Positions 1 through 8,309 are shown, numbered from the stretch's first letter. The stretch: DNA of 64,000 nt from Rhodanobacter sp. DHG33 (GCF_014843005.1 NZ_JACYXM010000006.1:504757-568756); one strand, 5' to 3'. Made by a program: numbers and translations. The notes: generated from the letters alone by a model not told the origin.

Positions 1-216
1 CAGCAGCAGTTCCTCGCCGCGCTCCTTCCGTTTCAGCAGCATCAGTCCGACCAGGTAGGCGATGGCGTGCACGCTGGCGACGATCGCGAGGCAGGCGATG
101 CGTTCCAGAAACGTGGTCAGCCACATCGGGCATTCCGCCTGGATCAGGAAATAGACGACATAGGGTGGGCACTGGCTCCACAGGGCCAGCCAGGCGCGTT
201 TCTCGAGTGACGACAT
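1..216 (-). CDS. Small membrane protein, 3' end outside the window
   Basis: Seventy-two codons are visible from an ATG at 216 reading off the left edge, so the protein is incomplete. An AAGGGG Shine-Dalgarno sequence sits about 6 nt before the ATG. Two hydrophobic stretches (about residues 18-32 and 42-61, the second rich in A/I/V/L) look like membrane segments, followed by a basic KRKERG stretch that is probably cytoplasmic. I do not recognise the family. A promoter with a perfect dyad lies just upstream (250-277), which suggests regulated expression, perhaps by a regulator encoded further left. Confidence 0.55.
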   Translation of the reverse strand, partial: MSSLEKRAWLALWSQCPPYVVYFLIQAECPMWLTTFLERIACLAIVASVHAIAYLVGLMLLKRKERGEELLL

Positions 217-249
217 GGATTTCCCCTTGGGTTAATTATGGTGTACTTA

Positions 250-277
250 ATGTTAGATATTTTTGACATGATGTCAA
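250..277 (-). promoter_or_regulatory. Promoter with overlapping palindrome
   Basis: Read on the minus strand, TTGACA (277-272) and TAACAT (255-250) are 16 bp apart, a good sigma70-type pair in an AT-rich pocket. The -35 box lies inside the perfect dyad TTGACAT-G-ATGTCAA (263-277). A repressor bound there would cover the -35 element of the small membrane protein gene starting at 216. Confidence 0.5.
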
Positions 278-373
278 GCAAGTAATTCTTGATGCCTACT
301 TTGCTGTTCCTTTGGATCGAGCGCCGGCACTCCCCGGCTCGGGGTATCGACCGGACGCGGGGAATGCCTGTAC

Positions 374-1015
374 CTATCGAGCAAGCACCACATGGGTAGC
401 CAAAGGCGTGGCCACGTGCTCGGTCACGCGGAAGCCCTGCGCCGGCAGATCCAACCCCTCGAACATGGCCTCGCCACGGCCCAGCACGACCGGGGAAATG
501 GCGAAGTGCAATTCGTCCACCAGGCCGGCCTGCAGGTACTGACGCACCGTGCTCACGCCGCCGCCGATCTTCACGTCCTTGCCGCCGCCCGCCGCGCGCG
601 CCTGTTCGAGCGCGGCCTCGATGCCCTCGGTGACGAAGTGGAAGGTGGTGCCTCCGGCCATCACGATCGGCTGCCGCGGATAATGGGTGAGCACGAAGGT
701 CGGCGCGTGGTAGGGCGGATCGTCGCCCCACCAGCCTTTCCACGATTCGTCCGGCCACGGTCCGCGCACCGGGCCGAACATGTTGCGGCCGAGGATGAAG
801 GCACCTACGCCGTGCATGGAACGCACTGCGTAGGCATCGTCCACGTCCTGCGCGCCTCCTGGCTTGCCGATCATCGCGTGGAACGTGCGCGTACCGAAGA
901 ACCACTGGTGCAGTTCCATGCCGCGCTTGCCCAGCGGGTCGTCGAGGCTCTGTTCGACGCCTGCGCCGAAACCGTCCAGCGAAAGCGAGAAAGCGGCGAC
1001 ACGAACCCTGCTCAT
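374..1015 (-). CDS. Dihydrofolate reductase family protein (RibD C-terminal domain)
   Basis: A 213-residue protein with the DHFR/RibD-C fold. It has the N-terminal beta strand ending in SLDGF, the GRNMFGP segment near residue 77, and the nucleotide-binding block around residues 140-190 with IGGG and the typical DELHFAISPVVLGRG ending. Members of this family (YyaP/YwjB-like) are probably NADPH-dependent reductases, but their substrates are mostly unknown, and this is not the housekeeping FolA. The start at 1015 precedes the conserved first strand directly. It diverges from a DGPF/YCII-domain gene; the two families often co-occur in uncharacterised stress-type clusters. The specific substrate cannot be inferred. 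Confidence 0.85.
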   Translation of the reverse strand: MSRVRVAAFSLSLDGFGAGVEQSLDDPLGKRGMELHQWFFGTRTFHAMIGKPGGAQDVDDAYAVRSMHGVGAFILGRNMFGPVRGPWPDESWKGWWGDDPPYHAPTFVLTHYPRQPIVMAGGTTFHFVTEGIEAALEQARAAGGGKDVKIGGGVSTVRQYLQAGLVDELHFAISPVVLGRGEAMFEGLDLPAQGFRVTEHVATPLATHVVLAR

Positions 1016-1185
1016 GGGATGCCCTTGATCGATGCTCCGTGCGCTTTGTATCGCGTCCGGCTTGCCGGAAGCAAAGCGGCGGTCTTTCGGGCGACTGGCG
1101 GTTTGTCGATTCGCCGCTGGGCCGTTCGTCGTCCAAGCGAGTGCCGCACGCCTTGCGTCACCGATACGCCTACAGGAGAGACACG

Positions 1186-1548
1186 ATGCGATTCCTTTCG
1201 ATGGTAAGGATCAACGAGCGCGCCGGCCAGCAGCCCAGCGCACGGCTGATGGAGGACATGGGGAAATTGATGGCGGAGCTGACTGCAGCGGGTTCGCTGC
1301 TGGACACCGCGGGCTTGACCCCTTCGACCGCAGGCAAGCGCGTGCGCCTGGCACGCGGCCGGCAGACGGTGATCGACGGGCCGTTCACCGAGTCGAAGGA
1401 AGTGGTGGCCGGCTATGCCATGCTGCAGGCCGACTCGATGGACGAAGCGCTGGAGATCACCCGCCGCTTCCTGGAGGTGCACGGCGACGAGTGGGAGATC
1501 GAGTGCGAAGTGCGGCAGGTGATGGAGCACTGCGCCGAGGCGGCGTGA
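1186..1548 (+). CDS. YCII / DGPF-domain protein
   Basis: A 120-residue protein of the YCII-related superfamily, which has a ferredoxin-like alpha/beta barrel fold. The diagnostic DGPFTESKE motif is at about residues 64-72 and is followed by a conserved hydrophobic strand and helix (GYAMLQADSMDEA). The ATG at 1186 is chosen because AGGAGA ends 6 nt before it and the conserved first strand (MRFLSMV) begins there; the longer upstream reading has no support. Such proteins are often encoded beside ECF sigma factors, DHFR-like and SRPBCC genes. Two of these neighbours are present here, but no sigma factor. The activity of this subgroup is unknown. Confidence 0.85.
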   Translation: MRFLSMVRINERAGQQPSARLMEDMGKLMAELTAAGSLLDTAGLTPSTAGKRVRLARGRQTVIDGPFTESKEVVAGYAMLQADSMDEALEITRRFLEVHGDEWEIECEVRQVMEHCAEAA

Positions 1549-1558
1549 AGCGGCCGCC

Positions 1559-1888
1559 TCAGCGTTCGACGAAGCGTTTCAGGCGTGCCAGCGCCTGATC
1601 CCACTGCGCCGCAATCGCGTCCAGCGAGCGGCGCGCTTCGTCCAGCCGCGACGGCTCCAGTTCCCACAGCCGCTCGCGCCCCTGCCAACTGTCGCGCACC
1701 AACCCGGCGTCGGCCAGCACCAGCAGATGCTTGGTGACGGCCTGCCGGGTGATGGCGGTGCCGGCGGTGAGCTGCGCGATGGACAGCGCGCCGCCGGCGC
1801 ACAACGCGGCGAGCAGCCGCAGCCGCGTGGTGTCGCCCAACGCGGCGAACACGGGGGCGGTTTTCTGCCAGGCGGGGGTTTTCGTCAT
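1559..1888 (-). CDS. ArsR-family winged-helix repressor
   Basis: A 109-residue single-domain winged helix protein. The helix-turn-helix spans about residues 35-65 (SIAQLTAGTAITRQAVTKHL) and the wing carries RERLWEL. No metal-binding CxC pair is visible, so this belongs to the non-metal ArsR group that commonly pairs with SRPBCC/AHSA1 proteins. The ATG at 1888 is 5 nt beyond the stop of the SRPBCC gene, so the two form one transcript with the SRPBCC gene first. The two dyads at 2379-2396 and 2421-2436 are its likely operators, giving autoregulation. The ligand is unknown. Confidence 0.88.
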   Translation of the reverse strand: MTKTPAWQKTAPVFAALGDTTRLRLLAALCAGGALSIAQLTAGTAITRQAVTKHLLVLADAGLVRDSWQGRERLWELEPSRLDEARRSLDAIAAQWDQALARLKRFVER

Positions 1889-1893
1889 GGTGC

Positions 1894-2355
1894 TCAGTGC
1901 CCGGCCAGGTAGCGCTGGATGTTCTGCATCTGCTGGTCCCAGCCGCCGCTGTTCATGCGGTAGGCCTCGGCGCGACGCGCCAGCGGGATGTGGTCGAAGC
2001 CGGATTCGGAAAGGCGCAGCAGGATGCCGTCGGCATGGTCTTCCAGCACGAATTCCACCAGCGTGGTCGGTTCGTGCGCATAGTTGCTGTTCGGATCGAT
2101 GGCGTAGGGATGCCAGCGGTACGAGAACAGGTGCTTGGGCTCGACGCGCTCGATCTGCAACTCGCACAGCAGGTGCTCGTAGCCGGGGTAGGTGAGGTGG
2201 CCGCTGGTGGTCTTGCCGGCGACGAAGCGTTCGCCTTGCAGTTTCATGCCGAACCAGTCGCCGAAGCTTTCGGCGTCGACCAGCGCATGCCAGACCTTGT
2301 CGCGCGTGGCCTGCAGCAGAATCTGTCGCTCGATGCGGTCGGTGCTCGTGTTCAT
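1894..2355 (-). CDS. SRPBCC / AHSA1-like domain protein
   Basis: A 153-residue helix-grip (START-like) protein of the activator-of-Hsp90 AHSA1 group. It opens with the typical IERQILLQATRDKVWHAL strand-helix and a W-[FY] segment (FGDWFGMKL), and ends with the long C-terminal helix carrying GGWDQQMQNI. The fold forms a hydrophobic ligand pocket; no enzyme activity is implied. The ATG at 2355 follows a GGAG motif. It is the first gene of a two-gene unit with the ArsR repressor, so it is probably the repressor's main target. Confidence 0.87.
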   Translation of the reverse strand: MNTSTDRIERQILLQATRDKVWHALVDAESFGDWFGMKLQGERFVAGKTTSGHLTYPGYEHLLCELQIERVEPKHLFSYRWHPYAIDPNSNYAHEPTTLVEFVLEDHADGILLRLSESGFDHIPLARRAEAYRMNSGGWDQQMQNIQRYLAGH

Positions 2356-2378
2356 GCGGTTTCTCCGGAGTGGATGAA

Positions 2379-2436
2379 TGCAACCTTGTGGTTGCACATT
2401 ACGATCCCGTCGGAAGAAATGCAACTATATGGTTGC
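2379..2436 (-). promoter_or_regulatory. Two operator dyads around the SRPBCC-ArsR promoter
   Basis: TGCAACC-TTGT-GGTTGCA (2379-2396) is a perfect 7-bp inverted repeat. GCAAC-TATATG-GTTGC (2421-2436) is a second, imperfect copy of the same site with its centre 41 bp away, about four helical turns. On the minus strand a TTGCAT/TAATGT pair with a 17-bp spacer lies between them, so the sites cover the -35 region and the transcription start. The arrangement fits autorepression by the ArsR protein. Confidence 0.6.
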
Positions 2437-2456
2437 TTGATGCGGCGTGGCCGGTG

Positions 2457-3692
2457 TCAGGCTTGCGCTTCCGCGCGCTGTACCCGCAGGCCGGCCATGT
2501 AGCGCAGCGCCACCAGCATCGCGGCCATGCCCGAGGCTGCGCCGACGCCCAGTGCCCAGCGCGGGCCGAAGTGGTCGGCGATCCAGCCGACGATGGGTGC
2601 GCCGATCGGCGTGCCGCCCATGGCGACGGCGATGCGCAGGGCCATCACGCGTCCGCGCATGGCCGGTTCCGTGGTGAGCTGCATCAGGCTGTTGGTGCCG
2701 GTGGCGAACGTCAGCGCGGCGAGACCGGTCAGCACCAGGGCAGCGGCGAACAGTCCTTCGTTCGGTGCCACTGCCGCCAGCATGCAGCCCACGCCGAATG
2801 CGGCGGCAGCCGTGCAGAGCAGGGACATGCCCGGTCGGCTGCGGTACGCGGAATACAGCGCGCCAGCCACCGAGCCGACGGCGAACGCCGAGGTGAGCAG
2901 GCCGTATTGCCCGGCTCCGCCGTGGAAGGCGGCGAGTGACATGGTCGAGATGAAGATGGGGAAGTTGAGGCCGAAGGTGCCGATCAGAAACAGCATCACC
3001 AGCACGGCCATCAGGTCGGGCCGCTGCCACACGTAGCGGAAACCTTCGGCGATGCCGCCGACCTTGCGCGACCTTCGCTCGCTGCCGTGCAACTGGTCCA
3101 CGCGCAGCAGCATCAGCGAAGCCAGCACGCCGGCGAACGAAGCGGCGTTGATGAGGAACACCCAGCCGCAACCCACGACGGCGATCAGCAGGCCGGCCAC
3201 GGCCGGTCCGATCATGCGTGCGGCGTTGAACGAGGTGGAGTTGAGCGATACCGCATTGGCCAGGTATTCGTCGCCCACCAGTTCGTTGACGAAGACTTGC
3301 CGCACCGGCGCGTCGAATGCGGAGACGCAGCCGAGCAGCAGGGCGAACACATACACCTGCCACAGCGTGACCACGCCCGTGACCGTCACCAGGCCCAGGC
3401 CCAGCGCCAGCAGACCGAGCGCGGCCTGGGTGCCGATCAGCAGCTTGCGGCGGTCGAAGCGGTCGGCGGCATAGCCGCTCCACGGCAACAGCAGCAGCTG
3501 CGGGCCGAACTGCAGGGCCATGACCACACCCATCGCACTGGCATTGCGATGGGTGAGGATGGTGAGCACCAGCCAGTCCTGCGCCACGCGTTGCATCCAC
3601 GTGCCGACGTTGGACACCAGCGCGCCGCCGGCCCATACGCGGTAGTTCCGGATGCGCAGCGAGCCGAACATGCCGGGGCCCTTCGCGCTCAC
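2457..3692 (-). CDS. Major facilitator superfamily exporter
   Basis: A 411-residue, 12-helix MFS transporter. Hydrophobic segments are evenly spaced and the loop between helices 2 and 3 has the family pattern GYAADRFDRRKLL (variant of GxxxDRxGRR, about residues 60-75). The subgroup resembles the drug-export or enterobactin-exporter-like (EntS/MFS_3) proteins. I chose the GTG at 3692 because it overlaps the upstream stop as GTGA, a translational-coupling arrangement; an internal ATG at 3671 would start just before the same FGSLRIRNYR motif. It is the last gene of the MarR-hydrolase-membrane protein-MFS unit, which points to MarR-controlled efflux. The substrate is unknown. Confidence 0.85.
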   Translation of the reverse strand: MSAKGPGMFGSLRIRNYRVWAGGALVSNVGTWMQRVAQDWLVLTILTHRNASAMGVVMALQFGPQLLLLPWSGYAADRFDRRKLLIGTQAALGLLALGLGLVTVTGVVTLWQVYVFALLLGCVSAFDAPVRQVFVNELVGDEYLANAVSLNSTSFNAARMIGPAVAGLLIAVVGCGWVFLINAASFAGVLASLMLLRVDQLHGSERRSRKVGGIAEGFRYVWQRPDLMAVLVMLFLIGTFGLNFPIFISTMSLAAFHGGAGQYGLLTSAFAVGSVAGALYSAYRSRPGMSLLCTAAAAFGVGCMLAAVAPNEGLFAAALVLTGLAALTFATGTNSLMQLTTEPAMRGRVMALRIAVAMGGTPIGAPIVGWIADHFGPRWALGVGAASGMAAMLVALRYMAGLRVQRAEAQA

Positions 3693-4018
3693 GTGCGTTC
3701 CGGTGCGTTGCCGCCGTTGAAGCGGCCGAAGTGGCGCGCCATGCAAAGACTCAGCAGCAAAGCGCCGGCGAATGCCGTGGCCAGGCATGCGATGTCATGC
3801 GTGTCGAAGCTGCCCACGTGCGCCAGCAGCCCGTAGGCAAGCGCGAGATTGAGAAAGCCCCACCACACGTTAGTCACCGAAGACGAGAGCCCCTCGCCGC
3901 GCGGCTTCGCGAAGGGGCTCTGGAACGCGCGCCCCATCAAGCCGCTGACCGCGTGGGGCACGGCATTGGCGAGCAGTGCGCCGCCGAAGAACCATGACAC
4001 GAAGTGGAGCCAGGACAT
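3689..4018 (-). CDS. Small integral membrane protein
   Basis: A 109-residue protein with three or four hydrophobic segments: residues 5-25, 50-70 and 75-95. The start WLHFVSWFFGGALLANAVPH is strongly hydrophobic. The middle has a conserved-looking loop, FQSPFAKPRGEG. I do not recognise a characterised family. It lies 14 nt after the hydrolase gene and overlaps the MFS gene by 4 nt, so it belongs to the same transcript and may assist or accompany the exporter. Confidence 0.7.
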   Translation of the reverse strand: MSWLHFVSWFFGGALLANAVPHAVSGLMGRAFQSPFAKPRGEGLSSSVTNVWWGFLNLALAYGLLAHVGSFDTHDIACLATAFAGALLLSLCMARHFGRFNGGNAPERT

Positions 4019-4032
4019 GGGGCGCCTCCGGC

Positions 4033-4596
4033 TCAGCCGCGGCTGCTTGCGAGCAAGGCGATGACCTCGGCCGTGCTGCCGGTCTCGCCCAGACGCGGGA
4101 AGATGCGCGCCACGCTGTTCGTGTGCGCCTCGGCGTTCAGGTCGTTCAGCGCATCGGTGGCAACAGTGACGTTGTAGCCGAGCTCGGAGGCCTGGCGCGC
4201 GGTAGATTCCACGCCGATGCTGGTGGCCACGCCCACGATCACGACCTGGGTCACCTCGAGTTTCTGCAGGTGTTCGTGCAGATCGGTGTGCATGAACGCC
4301 CCCCAGGTGCGCTTGGTGACGCGGTGATCGCTTGCCTGTACGTCCAGTTGGGGTACCAGTTCGGCCCAGTCCGCCGGCAGGTCGCCCATCCGCTTCGGTT
4401 GCTCGTTGCGGCCAGGTGCGGCGCCGGCGACGTTCACCAGCACCACGGGTGCGTTGTGTTTGCGGAAGGCTTGCGTGATCTCGACCACGCGGTCGATCAC
4501 CCCGGCCATGGGGTAGGCACAAGGCAGTTGCACGATGCCCTTTTGGATGTCGATGACGATGAGGGCGGTCTTGGGGTCGAGCGTGGTCAATGCCAT
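4033..4596 (-). CDS. Isochorismatase-family hydrolase lacking the usual cysteine
   Basis: A 187-residue Rossmann-like alpha/beta protein of the isochorismatase-like superfamily. Asp16 (VIDIQKG) and Lys95 (VTKRTWGAF) of the catalytic triad are present. The segment that normally carries the nucleophilic Cys (GVATDVCVEST in nicotinamidase-like members) reads GVATSIGVEST, with Gly128 at the Cys position. Cys-less members with Asp/Lys/Gly are known among true isochorismatases (EntB, PhzD), which cleave vinyl ethers by acid-base chemistry. The protein may therefore be such an enzyme or an inactive relative. No siderophore or phenazine genes lie nearby. It is second in the MarR operon. Confidence 0.85.
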   Translation of the reverse strand: MALTTLDPKTALIVIDIQKGIVQLPCAYPMAGVIDRVVEITQAFRKHNAPVVLVNVAGAAPGRNEQPKRMGDLPADWAELVPQLDVQASDHRVTKRTWGAFMHTDLHEHLQKLEVTQVVIVGVATSIGVESTARQASELGYNVTVATDALNDLNAEAHTNSVARIFPRLGETGSTAEVIALLASSRG

Positions 4597-4634
4597 GGGG
4601 GAGGCCTTGTCGGATGGAAAGTGGAATGGGTCGG

Positions 4635-5087
4635 TCAGCCTTCGGCCAGCCGCTTGAGCAGCTCGACGCCGCGGGCGAGGGCGTCCTGTTCGTTGGCGTT
4701 GAAACGCTCGCGGATGGCGTGGAACAGCCAGTCCTCGCGGGCGGTCCGGATGGCGCGGATTTTTTCGTGCGCCAGCTTGGTCAGCGAGAGCAGGGTGCGC
4801 CGTCCGTCGCCGGGGTCCGGCACGCCTTCGATCAGCATCAGTGCCTGCAGGCCGGCCACGGTGGCGCCCATCGACTGCGGCTTCACGTTCTCGGCGCGGG
4901 CCAGTTCGCTGACCGTGGCGCTGCCCTGGCGCTCCAGATGGATCAGCACGGTGATCTGCGAAAGCGTGAGTCCTTCGACGCCGACCTTTTCGCGCAGCTG
5001 GCGTTTCAGCTTGCCGACCAGCGCGCGCAGCTCGCGCGCGGTGGCCTGGGCCTGGGCGATGCGTGGGTCGTGGCGGACGATCTTCAT
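4635..5087 (-). CDS. MarR-family transcriptional regulator
   Basis: A 150-residue winged-helix protein. The recognition region is about residues 40-75 (LSQITVLIHLERQGSATVSELARAENVKPQSM) and the wing has GDGRRTLLSLT, the MarR signature. The ATG at 5087 starts just before the first dimerisation helix, although the upstream Shine-Dalgarno is weak. It is the first gene of a four-gene unit with the hydrolase, small membrane protein and MFS exporter, and diverges from the ABC exporter. The perfect dyad at 5132-5147, 45 bp upstream, is the best operator candidate and could serve both directions. Confidence 0.9.
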   Translation of the reverse strand: MKIVRHDPRIAQAQATARELRALVGKLKRQLREKVGVEGLTLSQITVLIHLERQGSATVSELARAENVKPQSMGATVAGLQALMLIEGVPDPGDGRRTLLSLTKLAHEKIRAIRTAREDWLFHAIRERFNANEQDALARGVELLKRLAEG

Positions 5088-5131
5088 GATGGCGCATCGT
5101 AGGACATAAACAGGAAAACTGCAAAGGTAAA

Positions 5132-5147
5132 CTTCATATTTATGAAG
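5132..5147. promoter_or_regulatory. Palindromic operator candidate for the MarR regulator
   Basis: CTTCATA-TT-TATGAAG is a perfect 7-bp inverted repeat, a typical size for a MarR-dimer site. It lies in the divergent gap between the MarR gene and the ABC transporter operon, in an AT-rich patch. Confidence 0.55.
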
Positions 5148-5175
5148 ACGGCCGATGCAGTGCGGCACTAGCCGG

Positions 5176-5203
5176 TTGATTTCAGAACCTATTGGTTTAG
5201 TAT
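5176..5203 (+). promoter_or_regulatory. Promoter candidate for the ABC exporter operon
   Basis: TTGATT (5176-5181) and TAGTAT (5198-5203) are separated by 16 bp, each matching four of six consensus bases. The expected start would be near 5210, about 45 nt before the ATG at 5254. Confidence 0.4.
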
Positions 5204-5253
5204 TTCAGGTCCTTGGCGGCCTGCCGGCGGCCAAAGAAACATGGGAGGCGTGC

Positions 5254-6204
5254 ATGAATGCGGTGGCACGAACGGAGCGCGACGACATCCTGGTCGTGCG
5301 CGGACTGGACAAGGTGTATCCGGGCGGCTTCCAGGCGCTGAAGCCTATCGACCTCGAAATCCGCCGTGGCGAGATCTTCGCCTTGCTCGGTCCCAACGGT
5401 GCCGGCAAGACCACACTGATCAGCATCATCTGCGGCATCGTCAACCTGGGTGCCGGCAGCATCACGGTGGATGGCCACGACGTGGTGCGCGACTGGCGTT
5501 CCACGCGTTCGCTGATCGGCCTGGTGCCGCAGGAGCTCAAGACGGATGCCTTCGAGACGGTGTGGAACACCGTGCGCTTCAGCCGCGGCCTGTTCGGCAA
5601 GGCGCCGAACGATGCCTATATCGAGCAACTGCTGAGGGAGCTCTCGCTGTGGGACAAGCGCGACAACAAGATGCTGATGCTCTCCGGCGGCATGAAGCGG
5701 CGCGTGATGATCGCCAAGGCGCTGTCGCACGAGCCGCAGCTGCTGTTCCTCGACGAGCCCACCGCCGGCGTGGACGTGGAGCTGCGCCGCGACATGTGGG
5801 CGATGGTGCGCCGGCTGCGCGAGAACGGCGTCACCATCCTGCTCACCACGCACTACATCGAGGAGGCCGAAGAGATGGCAGACCGCGTGGGCGTGATCAG
5901 CAAGGGTGAACTGATCTTGGTGGAGGAGAAGGCCGCACTGATGCACAAGCTGGGCCGCAAGCAGCTGCGGCTGCAACTGCACGAGCCGCTGGATGCGGTG
6001 CCCGGCGCGTTGGCATCGCACCATCTGGAACTGGCCGCCGGCGGCAACGAGCTGGTCTACAACTACGACACCCAGGGCGAACGCACCGGCATCACCGCGC
6101 TGCTGGCCGATCTGGCCGCGGCCGGCATCCGCTTCCGCGATCTCAGCACGCGGCAGGACACGCTGGAGCAGATCTTCCTGCAACTGGTTAAGGAGGGCGC
6201 ATGA
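5254..6204 (+). CDS. ABC transporter ATP-binding protein (YadG-like)
   Basis: A 316-residue ABC ATPase. Walker A is GPNGAGKTT (residues 46-54), the signature is LSGGMKRR (about 143-150) and Walker B is LLFLDEPT (about 162-169), followed by the switch histidine in [12 protein letters not shown]. The C-terminal 80 residues form the extension seen in ABC-2 drug/polysaccharide export ATPases. The ATG at 5254 is preceded by GGGAGG; upstream in-frame starts lack a ribosome site. It overlaps the permease gene by ATGA, so the two are made together. The pair resembles E. coli YadG/YadH, whose substrate is not established. Confidence 0.92.
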   Translation: MNAVARTERDDILVVRGLDKVYPGGFQALKPIDLEIRRGEIFALLGPNGAGKTTLISIICGIVNLGAGSITVDGHDVVRDWRSTRSLIGLVPQELKTDAFETVWNTVRFSRGLFGKAPNDAYIEQLLRELSLWDKRDNKMLMLSGGMKRRVMIAKALSHEPQLLFLDEPTAGVDVELRRDMWAMVRRLRENGVTILLTTHYIEEAEEMADRVGVISKGELILVEEKAALMHKLGRKQLRLQLHEPLDAVPGALASHHLELAAGGNELVYNYDTQGERTGITALLADLAAAGIRFRDLSTRQDTLEQIFLQLVKEGA

Positions 6205-6962
6205 ACTGGTACGGCATCCGCGCGATCTACCGCTTCGAAATGGCCCGCACCGGGCGCACCCTGATGCAGAGCGTCGCCTCGCCGGTGGTTTCCACCTCGC
6301 TGTATTTCGTGGTGTTCGGTTCGGCGATCGGCTCGCGCATCACCAGCGTGGAAGGCGTCAGCTACGCAGCCTTCATCATCCCTGGCCTGGTGATGCTGTC
6401 GCTGCTGATGCAGAGCGTGTCCAATGCGTCTTTCGGCATCTATTTCCCGAAGTTCGTGGGCACCATCTACGAGGTGCATTCCGCGCCGCTGTCGTTCCTG
6501 GAGATCGTGCTTGGCTATGTGGGGGCGGCGGCCACCAAGGCGGTCATCGTGGGCCTCATCATTCTCGCCACGGCGCGCTTTTTCGTGGATTACTCGATTG
6601 CGCATCCACTGGTGATGGTGGCCTTCCTGCTGCTCACCACGATCACCTTCAGCCTGCTCGGTTTCATCATCGGCATCTGGGCGGACAACTTCGAGAAGCT
6701 GCAGGTGGTGCCGCTGATGGTGATCACGCCGTTGACCTTCCTTGGCGGCAGTTTCTACTCCATCCACATGCTGCCGCCGTTCTGGCAGAAGGTGACGCTG
6801 CTCAATCCGGTGGTATACCTGATCTCGGGCTTCCGCTGGAGTTTCTACAGCCTGGCCGACGTCAGCGTCGGCATCAGTCTTGCCGCCACCTTCGGTTTCC
6901 TTGCGCTATGCCTCGTGGCGGTTTGGTGGATCTTCAGGACGGGCTACAAGTTGAAGGTGTGA
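6201..6962 (+). CDS. ABC-2 type permease (YadH-like)
   Basis: A 253-residue ABC-2 membrane protein with about six hydrophobic helices and the conserved region [12 protein letters not shown] near residues 172-183, typical of YadH/NodJ-type permeases. It is the partner of the ATPase immediately upstream (ATGA overlap). Two of each would form the exporter. Nothing here identifies the cargo; the adjacent MarR operon makes export of a small toxic molecule possible, but this is inference. Confidence 0.9.
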   Translation: MNWYGIRAIYRFEMARTGRTLMQSVASPVVSTSLYFVVFGSAIGSRITSVEGVSYAAFIIPGLVMLSLLMQSVSNASFGIYFPKFVGTIYEVHSAPLSFLEIVLGYVGAAATKAVIVGLIILATARFFVDYSIAHPLVMVAFLLLTTITFSLLGFIIGIWADNFEKLQVVPLMVITPLTFLGGSFYSIHMLPPFWQKVTLLNPVVYLISGFRWSFYSLADVSVGISLAATFGFLALCLVAVWWIFRTGYKLKV

Positions 6963-7026
6963 CGCGCGGAACGATTCGTTCGCCGGCCTGTCGAACCTCT
7001 ATTGGTACAACGTACAGAGGTGGCTG

Positions 7027-7866
7027 ATGGCGAACAGGCGCGAGCGGGACATCAGCGACTGGATACCGGTGGTGATTGTCGTGGCGCTCGTCGTCGCGGG
7101 GGGCGTCTATGTGGCGCACCGTTTCATGCAGCCAGGCGCGGAGCCCGCGGCGGCATCCACCGCAGCGGCGCCCGCGAGTCCGGCGATGCCGAGTGCCGTT
7201 ACGCATCACCCGATCGCCCAGGCCGAGGTGCCTGCATCGACGTCCACGGCGCCGTTGCCCGCGTTGGACGGCAGCGACGCCAGCGTGGGCGCCGGCTTGC
7301 GTGCACTGGGCGGGGACAGGTTGCAGGATCTGCTGTCGCCACGGCAGATCGTGAACCACATCGTGGCCACCGTGGATGCGCTGCCGCGCCATGAGCTGGG
7401 CAGCGCGTCCATCCTGCCGCTGCGCACGCCGCGCGGCGCGTTCATGGCCAGTGAGACGCAGGGCACCCTCGTCGCCGATCCGCGCAATACCGAGCGCTAC
7501 GCGCCTTACATGGCCGTGGTGCGGCGCGCCGATTCCTCCGCGCTGGTGGCGTGGTACGTGCACAACTATCCGCTGTTCCAGCAGGCGTACCGCGAACTGG
7601 GCTATCCCAAGGGTTATTTCAACGACCGCCTGATCGCGGCGATCGACGACATGCTGGCCGCGCCGCAGCTGCCCCAAGCCCCCGCATTGCGGCTTGCGAA
7701 CGGGCGCTACACCTACGCCGACCCTGCGCTGGAATCGCTGTCGGTAGGCCAGAAGCTGATGCTCCGGCTGGGTCCGGCCAACGAGGCCGAACTGAAGGTC
7801 AAGCTGCGCGTGATCCGCGGCCTGCTCACGGTACGGCCATCGCTGACCGGACCGCGAGAAGGCTGA
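7027..7866 (+). CDS. DUF3014 domain-containing membrane-anchored protein
   Basis: A 279-residue protein with a short cytoplasmic start (MANRRERDISDW), one transmembrane helix (about 13-31), an Ala/Pro-rich linker (to about residue 75) and a C-terminal globular domain of the DUF3014 type. Landmarks are LLSPRQIVNHIVATVDALPRHEL and, later, YVHNYPLFQQAYRELGYP. DUF3014 proteins are common in Xanthomonadales and have no known function; the topology puts the domain in the periplasm. It follows the ABC permease by 64 nt on the same strand and may be cotranscribed. Confidence 0.85.
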   Translation: MANRRERDISDWIPVVIVVALVVAGGVYVAHRFMQPGAEPAAASTAAAPASPAMPSAVTHHPIAQAEVPASTSTAPLPALDGSDASVGAGLRALGGDRLQDLLSPRQIVNHIVATVDALPRHELGSASILPLRTPRGAFMASETQGTLVADPRNTERYAPYMAVVRRADSSALVAWYVHNYPLFQQAYRELGYPKGYFNDRLIAAIDDMLAAPQLPQAPALRLANGRYTYADPALESLSVGQKLMLRLGPANEAELKVKLRVIRGLLTVRPSLTGPREG

Positions 7867-8309
7867 AGAGGCGTTCTAGCCGAGGCTTCGCCTGCGCTCA
7901 GTCGATTTCGCAGAGCAGTGCGCGGCGAGCGTCTTCGTCGGCACGGCGTGAGTGCGTTTCCGAGCACCACGACACCAAAGGGCGCGCCGTTGCGGGCGGG
8001 CATATGGGCGTCGGTGCAACGGAGGTCTTTCCAGCGAGCATCCCTGCGACCCTACGTACTTCGCGTTCCACTGCGGAGCGGGTCAGCGGCATATGCATGC
8101 TTCACCCCTCGGCCACCCCTGTGTGGCCGTTACCTGTACTCTACCTGAATTCACACGATATGCACAATTGCCGGATGAGGTTTCGCGCACATTTTTCCGG
8201 CCATGGTCACGGCTCGGCATTGCTGCTCCGGTCGCGCACCGTGCCGCCTCGCGTGACGGCAAATAGAGCGCACAATACGGCTCCCCTTCGCTGAAAACGG
8301 AGTTCCCCC
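7867..8309. other. Intergenic region, no gene recognised
   Basis: A 443-bp gap between two plus-strand genes. Short open frames in several phases have no ribosome site or recognisable product. One small inverted repeat (GGCCAC...GTGGCC, 8111-8128) is visible. AT-rich patches around 8140-8170 and 8262-8290 may hold the promoter of the next gene. I see no RNA gene. Confidence 0.5.
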
